A stretch of DNA of 64,000 nt from Streptomyces venezuelae ATCC 10712 (GTDB lineage: Bacteria; Actinomycetota; Actinomycetes; Streptomycetales; Streptomycetaceae). The notes below the pieces were generated by a model that was given only the letters and a program-made list of their open reading frames with translations, made no database searches and was not told the origin of the DNA. Both the position numbers and the translations under genes were made by a program. The stretch lies in contig NZ_CP029197.1 of assembly GCF_008639165.1 (NCBI RefSeq), positions 5,832,001 through 5,896,000 on the forward strand, given 5' to 3'. Shown one piece after another: positions 40,058 to 47,706 of the stretch; within the stretch, counting starts at the first letter, position 1; every line of letters begins with the position of its first letter.

Positions 40058-41365
40058 GTGGCTCCGACTGACGACAGCGAACCGACCGACCTGACCGCAT
40101 CGACCGATTCGACCGCATCGACCGATCCGGCCGCTTCGGCTGATCCCGTGGCGCCGGCCGGCAGAGGCGACACCGCCGGCGACGGCGGTGGCGCGGGCGG
40201 CGGCGACCGGGCGTCCGGGTCCGCCGCCGCGGGGGCGCGAATGCCGCGCTGGCTGCCCCGGGCCCTCGTCCTGGCCCTCGCGCTCTACGCCTGCTTCCTG
40301 CTGGGCAGCTGGGCCTTCCACCAGCTCGTCGGCCTCCTCGTCAACATCCTGCTCGCCTTCTTCCTCGCCCTCGCCATCGAACCCGCGGTCGGCCGCATGG
40401 CGGCGCGCGGCATGCGCCGGGGCCTCGCCACCTTCCTCGTCTTCTTCGCCGTGCTGATCTTCGGCGTGGGCTTCGTCGTCCTCCTGGGGTCGATGCTCGC
40501 CGGGCAGATCGTGGACATGGTCGAGAACTTCCCGCAGTACCTCGACTCGCTGATCAACTGGATCAACGAGAACTTCCACACCGACCTCTCGCGGGTTGAG
40601 GTCCAGGACAGCGTCCTGAGTTCCGAGTGGCTCCAGAAGTACGTGCAGAACAGCGCGGCCGGAGTCCTCGACGTCTCCGCCACCGTCCTCGGCGGCCTGT
40701 TCCGGCTGCTGACGATCTTCCTGTTCTCGTTCTACTTCGCGGCCGACGGGCCCCGCCTGCGGCGCGCGCTCTGCTCCGTCCTGCCGCCCGCCCGCCAGAC
40801 CGAGGTCCTGCGGGCCTGGGAGATCGCCGTCGACAAGACCGGCGGCTATCTGTACTCGCGCGGTCTCATGGCCCTCATCTCGGGCGTCGCGCACTTCGTC
40901 CTCTTCGAGATCCTGGGCGTGCCGTACGCGCCCGCGCTCGCCGTCTGGGTCGGTCTGGTCTCGCAGTTCATTCCCACCATCGGCACCTATCTGGCCGGCG
41001 CGCTGCCCATGCTGATCGCCTTCACCGTGAACCCCTGGTACGCGCTGTGGGTGCTCGGATTCGTCGTGGTCTACCAGCAGTTCGAGAACTACGTGCTCCA
41101 GCCGAAGCTCACGTCGAAGACGGTCGACATCCATCCGGCGGTGGCCTTCGGCTCGGTCATCGCGGGCACGGCGCTGCTCGGCGCCGTCGGCGCCCTGATC
41201 GCCATCCCGGCCGTCGCCACCCTCCAGGCCTTCCTCGGCGCCTACGTGAAGCGGTACGACGTGACGGACGACCCGCGCGTCCACGGCCACCGGCGGTACG
41301 GGGAGGCGGTGGTGGCAAGGCTCCAGAAGGCGCTGCACCACAAGAAGGAGTCCCCGGACTCCTGA
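40058..41365 (+). CDS. AI-2E family permease-like membrane protein
   Basis: About 435 residues. A Thr/Ser/Asp-rich N-terminal tail is encoded by short CGACC/CATCGACC-type DNA repeats. It is followed by eight hydrophobic helices of the AI-2E transporter/PerM type (GLLVNILLAFFLALAIEPAVGRM, the loop MVENFPQYLDSLINWINENF, SQFIPTIGTYLAGALPMLIAF, QQFENYVLQPKLTSKTVDIHPAVAFGSVIAG). The substrate in actinobacteria is unknown. The start is uncertain: GTG 40058 or GTG 39995; neither has a good ribosome-binding site. Confidence 0.85.
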   Translation: MAPTDDSEPTDLTASTDSTASTDPAASADPVAPAGRGDTAGDGGGAGGGDRASGSAAAGARMPRWLPRALVLALALYACFLLGSWAFHQLVGLLVNILLAFFLALAIEPAVGRMAARGMRRGLATFLVFFAVLIFGVGFVVLLGSMLAGQIVDMVENFPQYLDSLINWINENFHTDLSRVEVQDSVLSSEWLQKYVQNSAAGVLDVSATVLGGLFRLLTIFLFSFYFAADGPRLRRALCSVLPPARQTEVLRAWEIAVDKTGGYLYSRGLMALISGVAHFVLFEILGVPYAPALAVWVGLVSQFIPTIGTYLAGALPMLIAFTVNPWYALWVLGFVVVYQQFENYVLQPKLTSKTVDIHPAVAFGSVIAGTALLGAVGALIAIPAVATLQAFLGAYVKRYDVTDDPRVHGHRRYGEAVVARLQKALHHKKESPDS

Positions 41366-41374
41366 GCCGGCCGC

Positions 41375-42154
41375 TCAGAGGTACGAGGGTCCCGTGACCC
41401 GGTGCCGGAAGGCGTGCCAGATCCACGCCTGGACGGCCACGAGCAGCGGGGTGACGACCAGCAGGGCGGGCACGAGCAGCACGAGCGTCGCGGGGGAGGC
41501 CGCCCGTTCGGCCAGCGGGAGCCCGGCGCCCGCCCAGAGCGGAAGCCCGCCCATCAGGACGGCGGTCAGCGCGAAAGGCTGCCACGGGCGCCCGGCGCGC
41601 CCGGCGAGCCGGCGGGCCCGCTCGTACGGCGGTCCGGTGAGCCGGAGCGTGGCGAACCCGAGGCCGTGCGCGACGAACAGCGCGGCCACGGCGAGCGCGG
41701 TGAGCAGGCCCGTGGAGCCGGTCGCGGGGGCGTACGGCCGTCCGGTCAGCAGGGCGGCGAGCAGCCAGCCCCAGGACAGCACGACGGCCCAGCTCCCGCA
41801 GATCACGGCCGCGTCGCAGCCCGCGCGCCAGCGCGGCCCCGGGCCCCGGCCGCGTGACCAGAGTCCCGCGTCCCGGAGGATCCAGCCCGTCAGCAGCGCG
41901 ACGAGGACCGGGAGCTGACCGCTCAGGAGCTCCCCTTCGAGGGCCGGGAAGCAGCCGATGAGGACTCCGGCGGTGGCGACGAGCCAGACCTCGTTGCCGA
42001 GGAAGAAGGGAGCGAAGGAGGCGAGGACGAGCCGTCGTTCGCGGTCGCTCCGGCCCAGCCAGGGCGTGAGCATGCCGGTGCCCAGGTCCGCGCCGGCGAG
42101 GACGGACCAGCCGGCGGCGAAGAAGGCGAGCAGGGCGATGGCCAGGGTCTCCAC
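41375..42154 (-). CDS. cydB: Cytochrome bd-type oxidase subunit II (short)
   Basis: 259 residues with eight or so hydrophobic helices. The CydB landmarks are present near the N terminus: GADLGTGMLTPWLG and FAPFFLGNEVWLVATAGVLIG. The chain is shorter than usual CydB (about 330 residues): the middle and C-terminal helices are compressed. GTG 42154 has GGAG upstream and lies 16 bp after cydA, so the two are co-transcribed. Genes for CydC/CydD do not follow, which fits an accessory oxidase copy. Confidence 0.82.
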   Translation of the reverse strand: METLAIALLAFFAAGWSVLAGADLGTGMLTPWLGRSDRERRLVLASFAPFFLGNEVWLVATAGVLIGCFPALEGELLSGQLPVLVALLTGWILRDAGLWSRGRGPGPRWRAGCDAAVICGSWAVVLSWGWLLAALLTGRPYAPATGSTGLLTALAVAALFVAHGLGFATLRLTGPPYERARRLAGRAGRPWQPFALTAVLMGGLPLWAGAGLPLAERAASPATLVLLVPALLVVTPLLVAVQAWIWHAFRHRVTGPSYL

Positions 42155-42170
42155 GGGGGCTCCTCGGGCT

Positions 42171-43469
42171 TCAGTAGCGGGGTGCGGGGAGGGCTTCGGC
42201 GGGGTCGGGCGTCCCGTCGTCGCCCTCGGCCGGACGCTCGTCGTGGCCGAGGCCGGAATCCACCGGGCCCCGGCGGGCGTGCCGGGTGAGGAGCCAGGCG
42301 TTGAGGGCGACGAGCAGGACGAAGACCGTGGTGAAGACGGTGAGGGAGAGGCGCATGGTGCCGGGGGAGAGGTCCGAGACGGCGTCCTCCGTCTTCAGCA
42401 GCCCGTAGACCACCCAGGGCTGCCGCCCGGACTCCCGGAAGACCCAGCCGCCGATCATCGCGAGGTACGGGAGCGGGACGGCCGCCATCAGGACGAGATG
42501 CCAGAACCGGAACCGGAAGACCACCTTTCTGAAGGCGGCCAGGATCACCCCGGCGAAGCAGAGGTACATCATCAGGGCGAAGCCGATCAGCATCACCAGC
42601 GCGCCGCCGCGGGTCCACGCCTCCGAGGGCACGTAGTCGCCGGGCCCGAAGCGCGCCGTCAGCTCCGCCTGGACCCGGGCGATCTCCGCGGTCTGACCGC
42701 GGAACACGGCCGACTTCATCGGCTGGAAGGAGTCCAGGACGGCGAACTGCACCCCGCCGAACGCGGCCGTCACCATGAGCGCGGGCGCCGAAAGGAACAC
42801 CCCGACGCGCAGGCCGCGGCCGAAGAACTCCCACTCCGGAGTGCGCCGGAACAGGTGGTACGCGCTGACCCCGGCCATGAAGAAGCCGGCCGTGAGCAGC
42901 GCACCCGCCACGACGTGCCCGAAGGCGAGCAGCGCGGAGGGGTTGGTCAGCACGGCCACCGGGTCGTCGAGGACGAGCTCGCCGCCCTCGGAGCCGTACC
43001 CCACGGGGTGGTTGAGGAAGCCGTTGGAGACGAGGATCCAGTACGCCGAGAGGTACGCGGTCAGGACGACGATCCAGATCGCGGCCAAATGGGCCCAGCG
43101 GTTGAGCCGGTGCCAGCCGAAGATCCACAGGCCGAGGAAGGTCGACTCGACGAAGAACGCGACGATCGTCTCGACGGCCAGCGAGGCCCCGAGGACGTTG
43201 CCCGCCTCGTGGGTGAGGCCGCTCCAGGCCATGCCGAACTGGAACTCCATGACCAGGCCGGTGACGATGCCGACCGCGTAGTTGATCACGTACAGCTGGC
43301 CCCAGAACCGCACCATGCGCGCGTCCAGCGGCTTCCGGCTGAACGTGGCCCGCGTCTGGAGCACGGCCACCACGGTCGCGAGCCCCAGGGTGAGGGCGAC
43401 GAAGAGGAAGTGACCGCCCGCCGTGAGGGCGAACTGCAGCCGCGCGAGATCGAGTACGTCCTGGTTCAC
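42171..43469 (-). CDS. cydA: Cytochrome bd-type ubiquinol oxidase subunit I
   Basis: 432 residues. Conserved bd features: His20 in RLQFALTAGGHFLFV (equivalent to the high-spin heme ligand His19 of E. coli), acidic residues in AVETIVAFFVESTFLGLWIFGWHRL, the second His in FGHVVAGALLTAGFF, a Met-rich segment VMLIGFALMM, and GRQPW. The Q-loop is short, which explains the size. Oxidises quinol and reduces oxygen at the membrane without proton pumping. GTG 43469. The two-component genes upstream on the same strand suggest redox or stress control. Confidence 0.92.
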   Translation of the reverse strand: MNQDVLDLARLQFALTAGGHFLFVALTLGLATVVAVLQTRATFSRKPLDARMVRFWGQLYVINYAVGIVTGLVMEFQFGMAWSGLTHEAGNVLGASLAVETIVAFFVESTFLGLWIFGWHRLNRWAHLAAIWIVVLTAYLSAYWILVSNGFLNHPVGYGSEGGELVLDDPVAVLTNPSALLAFGHVVAGALLTAGFFMAGVSAYHLFRRTPEWEFFGRGLRVGVFLSAPALMVTAAFGGVQFAVLDSFQPMKSAVFRGQTAEIARVQAELTARFGPGDYVPSEAWTRGGALVMLIGFALMMYLCFAGVILAAFRKVVFRFRFWHLVLMAAVPLPYLAMIGGWVFRESGRQPWVVYGLLKTEDAVSDLSPGTMRLSLTVFTTVFVLLVALNAWLLTRHARRGPVDSGLGHDERPAEGDDGTPDPAEALPAPRY

Positions 43470-43589
43470 CCGATCAGCGTCGGCGTACGGTCAGGGGCAC
43501 GGCGTCAGCCCCCGGTGGACACCCGGCGTACCCCGGCGGTTGCGCCGCCCCACGCGCGCGTACCCCCTGAGTTGCGCCGCGCGGTCCAC

Positions 43590-43603
43590 GACCCCTAGGG
43601 GTC
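43590..43603. promoter_or_regulatory. Perfect palindrome GACCCCTAGGGGTC upstream of cydA
   Basis: 14-bp perfect palindrome about 120 bp upstream of the cydA start and 36 bp downstream of the response regulator stop. It is a candidate binding site, possibly for the adjacent LuxR-type regulator. The rest of this 169-bp gap shows no gene. Confidence 0.4.
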
Positions 43604-43638
43604 CTCACGAAGATCGGGCCGGCCCGCGGCCCGTGGGG

Positions 43639-44307
43639 TCAGGCCAGCCAGCCGGGCGTGATCATCCCGGACTCGTACGCCAGGATCACCAGCTGCGCCC
43701 GGTCCCGTACCGCCAGCTTGGTCATGATCCGGCTGACATGGGTCTTCGCGGTCGCCGGGGAGAGCACCAGCCGGCCGGCGATCTCGTCGTTCGACAGCCC
43801 GGCGCCCACCAGGCCGAGCACCTCCCGCTCCCGCTCCGTGAGCGCGTTGAGCCGGGGACTCGGGTCCGGCCGCCGCTCCGCCCGGCCCGCGAACTCGGCG
43901 ATCAGACGGCGGGTCACGGCCGGGGCGATCAGGGCGTCGCCGCGCGCCACGACCCGTACCGCGTGCAGCAGTTCCATCGGCTCGGTGTCCTTCACCAGGA
44001 AGCCCGAAGCGCCCGCGCGCAGCGCGCCGTACACGTGGTCGTCCGCGTCGAAGGTGGTCAGGATGACCACCCGTACGCCTTCGAGCCGCTCGTCGGCGGT
44101 GATCCGGCGGGTCGCCTCAAGGCCGTCGAGGACCGGCATGCGGATGTCCATCAGGACCACGTCCGGGCGGAGTTCGCGGGCCAGCGCGATGGCCTGCTCG
44201 CCGTCGGCCGCCTCGCCGACGACCTCGAGGTCCTCCTCGTCGGAGAGGATCGACCGGAAGCCGGCCCGGACGAGGGTCTGGTCGTCGGCGAGCACGACAC
44301 GGATCAT
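43639..44307 (-). CDS. NarL/LuxR family response regulator
   Basis: 222 residues. A receiver domain (VVLADDQTLVRAGF, phospho-acceptor in VVLMDIRMPVLDG, FLVKDTEP) is joined to a LuxR-type HTH (LTEREREVLGLVGAGLSNDEIAGRLVLSPATAKTHVSRIMTKL). The ATG overlaps the stop of the cognate histidine kinase (ATGA). The cydAB oxidase genes follow after 169 bp on the same strand, making them the likeliest local target. Confidence 0.94.
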   Translation of the reverse strand: MIRVVLADDQTLVRAGFRSILSDEEDLEVVGEAADGEQAIALARELRPDVVLMDIRMPVLDGLEATRRITADERLEGVRVVILTTFDADDHVYGALRAGASGFLVKDTEPMELLHAVRVVARGDALIAPAVTRRLIAEFAGRAERRPDPSPRLNALTEREREVLGLVGAGLSNDEIAGRLVLSPATAKTHVSRIMTKLAVRDRAQLVILAYESGMITPGWLA

Positions 44308-45617
44308 CGGGGGTTCCCCTCGGGGGTGGTGGGCGTGGTGGGTGAGGTGGGCGTGGGCGGTGCGGTGGGTCCGGTGGGTTCCGTCGGTCCGGCGGGTCCG
44401 GTCGGTTCGGTCGCTCCGGTGGGCGGCGGGAGCGGTAGCCGGGCGTCCACCAGGAAACCGCCGCCGTCCCCGTTCCGGGCCGTCAGCTCGCCGCCGAACG
44501 CACGGGCCCGCTCGGCCATGCCCCGGATGCCGCTGCCCAGCGCCCGCCCCTCCGGCGCGCCCGCGCCGTCGTCCGCGATCCGCAGCCGCAGCGCGTCCGC
44601 ACCCCAGTCCAGGCCGACGCGGACGGTGCTCGCGCCCGCGTGGCGCGTGACGTTCGTGAGGGACTCCTGCACGATCCGGTACGCGGCCAGGTCCACCGGC
44701 GGCGGAAGGGGCACCGGCCTGCCGGTCACCTCCGTACGGACGTCGAGACCGGTGCTCCGGGCCCGTGCGGCGAGGTCGGCGAGGAGCGCGAGACCCGACG
44801 AGGACGGCGCGGTGGGCGTGGGCTCGTCGGCCCCGCGCAGCACCCCGAGGGTCGCCCGCAGCTCCCGCAGCGCGTCCTTGCTGGTGGCCTTCACCGCCTC
44901 CAGGGCCTCGGTGGCCGTGGCGAGCCCTGCCTCGGGGGCGGGCCCCTTGCCGAGCCGGTGCAGCGCGGCCCCCGACTGGACGTTGATCAGCGAGATGCTG
45001 TGGCCGAGCACGTCGTGCACCTCCCGGGCGATCCGCAGCCGCTCCTCGGTGGCGCTCTGCCGAGCCCGGGCCTCCTGCTCCCGCTCGGCGGCCAGCGCCC
45101 GCTGCTCCACCTCGTGCAGATACGCCATCCGGGTGCGCTGGGCCCGCCCCACCGCGACCAGGCTGATCAGCCAGCCGGCCAGCATCACGAGCGAGGTGTC
45201 GTCGATCTGCCGGTGCCCCGGCTGCTGCCGGATCTCGCCGATCCCGACCGCGAGCAGCGTGACGGCGGCGAGCGCGAGGGCCGCGGCGAAACGCCCCTCG
45301 GCGGCGGTCGTGTAGAGCGCGAGCGCGAAGGCGATCATCAGCGGGCCGTCCTGGGCGGACAGCGGGTAGTAGACGACACAGGCCAGCAGCGTGACGACGG
45401 CGACGGTGACGGGCTGCCGCCGCCGGAAGCACAGCGCCCCGCACCCGACCAGGATCAGCGCCCAGCCGAGCACCGTCCGGGCGGCGGGCTCACTCGCGTA
45501 CCGCGCGGACACGAGGGTCCAGACGGCGACGACGACCAGGACGACCCCCGCCACGAGCGCGTCGACGGCCCGGGCGGAAAGACGCCCGCCACCGGGGGAA
45601 CGGAGGGGGAGGGACAT
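44304..45617 (-). CDS. Sensor histidine kinase, NarX/DesK type
   Basis: 437 residues. Four to five membrane helices (about 17-150) are followed by a coiled coil, the HisKA_3 dimerisation box EERLRIAREVHDVLGHSISLINVQ with the phospho-His, and an HATPase (QESLTNVTRHA N-box, DDGAGAPEG, GSGIRGMAERA). The tail is unusually rich in Pro/Thr/Gly (repeats of TGPTEP type, about 35 residues). ATG 45617 lies 7 nt after TATCCT on the minus strand and lacks a ribosome-binding site, so a leaderless mRNA is likely. It pairs with the overlapping response regulator. Confidence 0.92.
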   Translation of the reverse strand: MSLPLRSPGGGRLSARAVDALVAGVVLVVVAVWTLVSARYASEPAARTVLGWALILVGCGALCFRRRQPVTVAVVTLLACVVYYPLSAQDGPLMIAFALALYTTAAEGRFAAALALAAVTLLAVGIGEIRQQPGHRQIDDTSLVMLAGWLISLVAVGRAQRTRMAYLHEVEQRALAAEREQEARARQSATEERLRIAREVHDVLGHSISLINVQSGAALHRLGKGPAPEAGLATATEALEAVKATSKDALRELRATLGVLRGADEPTPTAPSSSGLALLADLAARARSTGLDVRTEVTGRPVPLPPPVDLAAYRIVQESLTNVTRHAGASTVRVGLDWGADALRLRIADDGAGAPEGRALGSGIRGMAERARAFGGELTARNGDGGGFLVDARLPLPPPTGATEPTGPAGPTEPTGPTAPPTPTSPTTPTTPEGNPR

Positions 45618-45659
45618 GCGTCGAAGGATAGGACGGGCGGGTGGGGTCGGGGGGCTTCG

Positions 45660-46010
45660 ATGATGTTCGGGTATGCGGACGAGTGGTGGGTCGTCCTGTT
45701 CGTGCCGGTGCTGTTGTGGGTGCCGTTCGGACCCTTCGTGATGGGGGGCCTGGGGGTGTGGTGCGCCCGGCGGCCCGGGCGGTGGCCCCGGGCGTGGTCC
45801 GTGCTGTCGCCCCTGGTGCCGGTCGGGGTCTCCGCGACCGCGGTGCTCCTGCCGACGGACACCTGGGACGAGACGGGGCACTGGGACGACGTCCTGGGGT
45901 ACTTCCTCGTGTACGTCCTCGGCATCACGGTGCTGCCCTGGCTGCTCGGGTACGGGATCACCCGGGTCGTGAAGGGGGCGCGGGCGCGTCGGGAGCGGGG
46001 AGACCTCTAG
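45660..46010 (+). CDS. Small hypothetical membrane protein
   Basis: 116 residues with three hydrophobic segments (VVLFVPVLLWVPFGPFVMGGLGVW; VLSPLVPVGVSATAVLLP; FLVYVLGITVLPWLLGYGITRVV) and a basic tail. ATG 45660 or 45663, with a G-run (GGGTCGGGGGG) upstream. It is divergent from the histidine kinase gene across 42 bp, and its last 4 bp overlap the end of the convergent siderophore synthetase gene. No family recognised. Confidence 0.6.
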   Translation: MMFGYADEWWVVLFVPVLLWVPFGPFVMGGLGVWCARRPGRWPRAWSVLSPLVPVGVSATAVLLPTDTWDETGHWDDVLGYFLVYVLGITVLPWLLGYGITRVVKGARARRERGDL

Positions 46011-47659
46011 GCCTGTGCGAGGGGGTTGGGGACCGGGATGTAGTGCGGGGCCGTGCCCTCCGCGCGGAGCCAGCGGGACAGCAGGTTCGCCTTGCCGGGG
46101 ACGGTCGGTGAGGCGAGCAGCTCCTGCACGCCGGACAGCTCCGGCCGCCGGCCGGCCCGCTCGAACTCGGCGCGCGCCAGCTCCCACAGGGCGGGGGCGG
46201 AGCCCGGGAAACGGTGCGCGAGGGCGCCGGCGACCTCGGAGAGGTTGTTGACGACGAGGCAGTACACGAGCCTGCGCCAGGCCGCCTCCGGCGCCATCTC
46301 CGGGACCGTCTTCGCGCCCTCCGCGTCGCGGAACACGGACCGGACGGGGATGCCCCGCTCGTCCACGGCGACCAGGGTGTTCTGCAGATGGCACTCCACG
46401 ACCACGCCGAACCGGGCGTACGCCTCCAGGGCGGGCGCCACGACGCACCGCAGATAGGCCGCCCACCACGCCCGGGGGTCGGTGACCCGGTCGAGGGGGC
46501 TGCCGGGGAAGCCCTCGGCGAGCGCGGCGGCCAGGACCGCCGTCGTACCCGGCGGCAGATGGCGGTCGAGACCGTCCCTGACCAGGACCGCGCAGGTCTC
46601 GAAGAGGCCGTCGACCGTGCGGTAGCCGCGATCGCTGAGCCAGGCCGTGGGGCCGTCCATCGCGGCGAAGGCCGCGGTCACGACGGGGTCGGTGCGGCGG
46701 ACGTGGAGCAGTTCGTGCCGCCGCATCCGGCGGATGTCGTTGGTGATGCGGACGTCCAGGCTGAACTTCAGGAACATGTCCTCGCCGTTCCCCGCGTCCG
46801 CGGTCCCGCCGTCCCCGGGGACGTGCAGGGTGCGCACCGAGGCCGTCGGCCGGGCGGGGCGGGGCGTGACACCCAGCCGGACGAGCCGGCCCTCGGCGAA
46901 GGCGGCACGCACGCGCGTACTCCGGTCGGAGAGGGCCAGCTGCCAGGGGTGCGCGGGGAGCAGACGGTATCCGGGGGGCGCCTCGCCGAGGGCGTCCAGA
47001 GCCTTCGTGTCGCCGTCCTCGACCACCGCGTCCTCGCGGACGCCGAGCAGCACCAGCGGGAACCGGGCGTACGCCTCGGGCGCGTACCGCAGCCATTCGG
47101 CGGGGGGCCCGCCGCCGAGGCGGGCCTTCGGGGCCGGGTGGTACGGGTGCCCCATGACCAGTGCCTGTTCGGAACGGAGCCAGGTGTCCTCGGGCGGCGC
47201 CACGCGCGCGCGTGCGGCGAGCACCGCCCGCACGGCGGTGCGGCTCGCGGCCATCTCGGCGGCCAGGGCGGGGTTGGCCCGGCCGGTGGAGGCGTGCATC
47301 TCCTCGACGGCGAGCTCGACGAGGTCGGGGTGCCCCAGGGGCCGCCAGGCGCCTCCCGTCCACAGCTCGGGGGCGGAGGGGTGCCGGCCGGGGCGGACCC
47401 GGAGGAGACGGCCGCTGACGCGCAGCCGGTGCACGGCGTGCGCCGGGGTCGCGGTCGCCATGGCGGATCCGTCGGGACTCGGTGCGGTGGTGGCGGGTCC
47501 GTGGGGCGTCGGTGTCGCGGTCGCCGTCGCCGTGGCGGGTCCAGCGGGCGTCGCCGGTGCCGCGTCGTGCTCCCCGGCCGGGTCCGCCGCCTCGCGGAGC
47601 AGGCAGTTGAGCAGGGGCGTCACCGCCAGTGCGTCGGCGGTCCGGGTGAGTGCGTTCAT
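46007..47659 (-). CDS. IucA/IucC family siderophore synthetase A
   Basis: About 550 residues. NIS (NRPS-independent siderophore) synthetase, joining a carboxylate such as citrate or a succinyl derivative to an amine or alcohol with ATP. Motifs: MGHPYHPAPKARLG (ATP-binding His and Lys/Arg), KFSLDVRITNDIRRM, ECHLQNTLV, and RDAEG. A low-complexity insert of Ala/Thr/Pro (about 35-75) is unusual. ATG 47659 stands 7 nt after a CATACT box; ATG 47665 would add two residues but is too close to that box. It is divergent from a second NIS synthetase across about 47 bp. Confidence 0.9.
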   Translation of the reverse strand: MNALTRTADALAVTPLLNCLLREAADPAGEHDAAPATPAGPATATATATPTPHGPATTAPSPDGSAMATATPAHAVHRLRVSGRLLRVRPGRHPSAPELWTGGAWRPLGHPDLVELAVEEMHASTGRANPALAAEMAASRTAVRAVLAARARVAPPEDTWLRSEQALVMGHPYHPAPKARLGGGPPAEWLRYAPEAYARFPLVLLGVREDAVVEDGDTKALDALGEAPPGYRLLPAHPWQLALSDRSTRVRAAFAEGRLVRLGVTPRPARPTASVRTLHVPGDGGTADAGNGEDMFLKFSLDVRITNDIRRMRRHELLHVRRTDPVVTAAFAAMDGPTAWLSDRGYRTVDGLFETCAVLVRDGLDRHLPPGTTAVLAAALAEGFPGSPLDRVTDPRAWWAAYLRCVVAPALEAYARFGVVVECHLQNTLVAVDERGIPVRSVFRDAEGAKTVPEMAPEAAWRRLVYCLVVNNLSEVAGALAHRFPGSAPALWELARAEFERAGRRPELSGVQELLASPTVPGKANLLSRWLRAEGTAPHYIPVPNPLAQA

Positions 47660-47666
47660 CGACATC

Positions 47667-47700
47667 AGTATGTGTGGATCGCGTTCGGCCGCGATAGAAC
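47667..47700. promoter_or_regulatory. Shared divergent promoter with palindrome between NIS synthetase genes
   Basis: ATCGCG (47678-47683) and CGCGAT (47690-47695) form a perfect inverted repeat with a 6-bp centre. On the minus strand CATACT (47672-47667) lies 7 nt before ATG 47659. On the plus strand TAGAAC (47695-47700) lies 6 nt before ATG 47707. A protein bound to the palindrome would sit between both -10 boxes. No classic iron-box sequence is visible. Confidence 0.45.
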
Positions 47701-47706
47701 AACCCC

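Noticed and set aside
43470..43638. Rex-type operator upstream of cydA
   Set aside because: No TGTGAA-N6-TTCACA-like sequence is present; only the unrelated palindrome GACCCCTAGGGGTC was found.
47660..47706. DmdR1/IdeR iron box between the siderophore synthetase genes
   Set aside because: No TTAGGTTAGGCTAACCTAA-like 19-mer. The palindrome ATCGCG-N6-CGCGAT is different.
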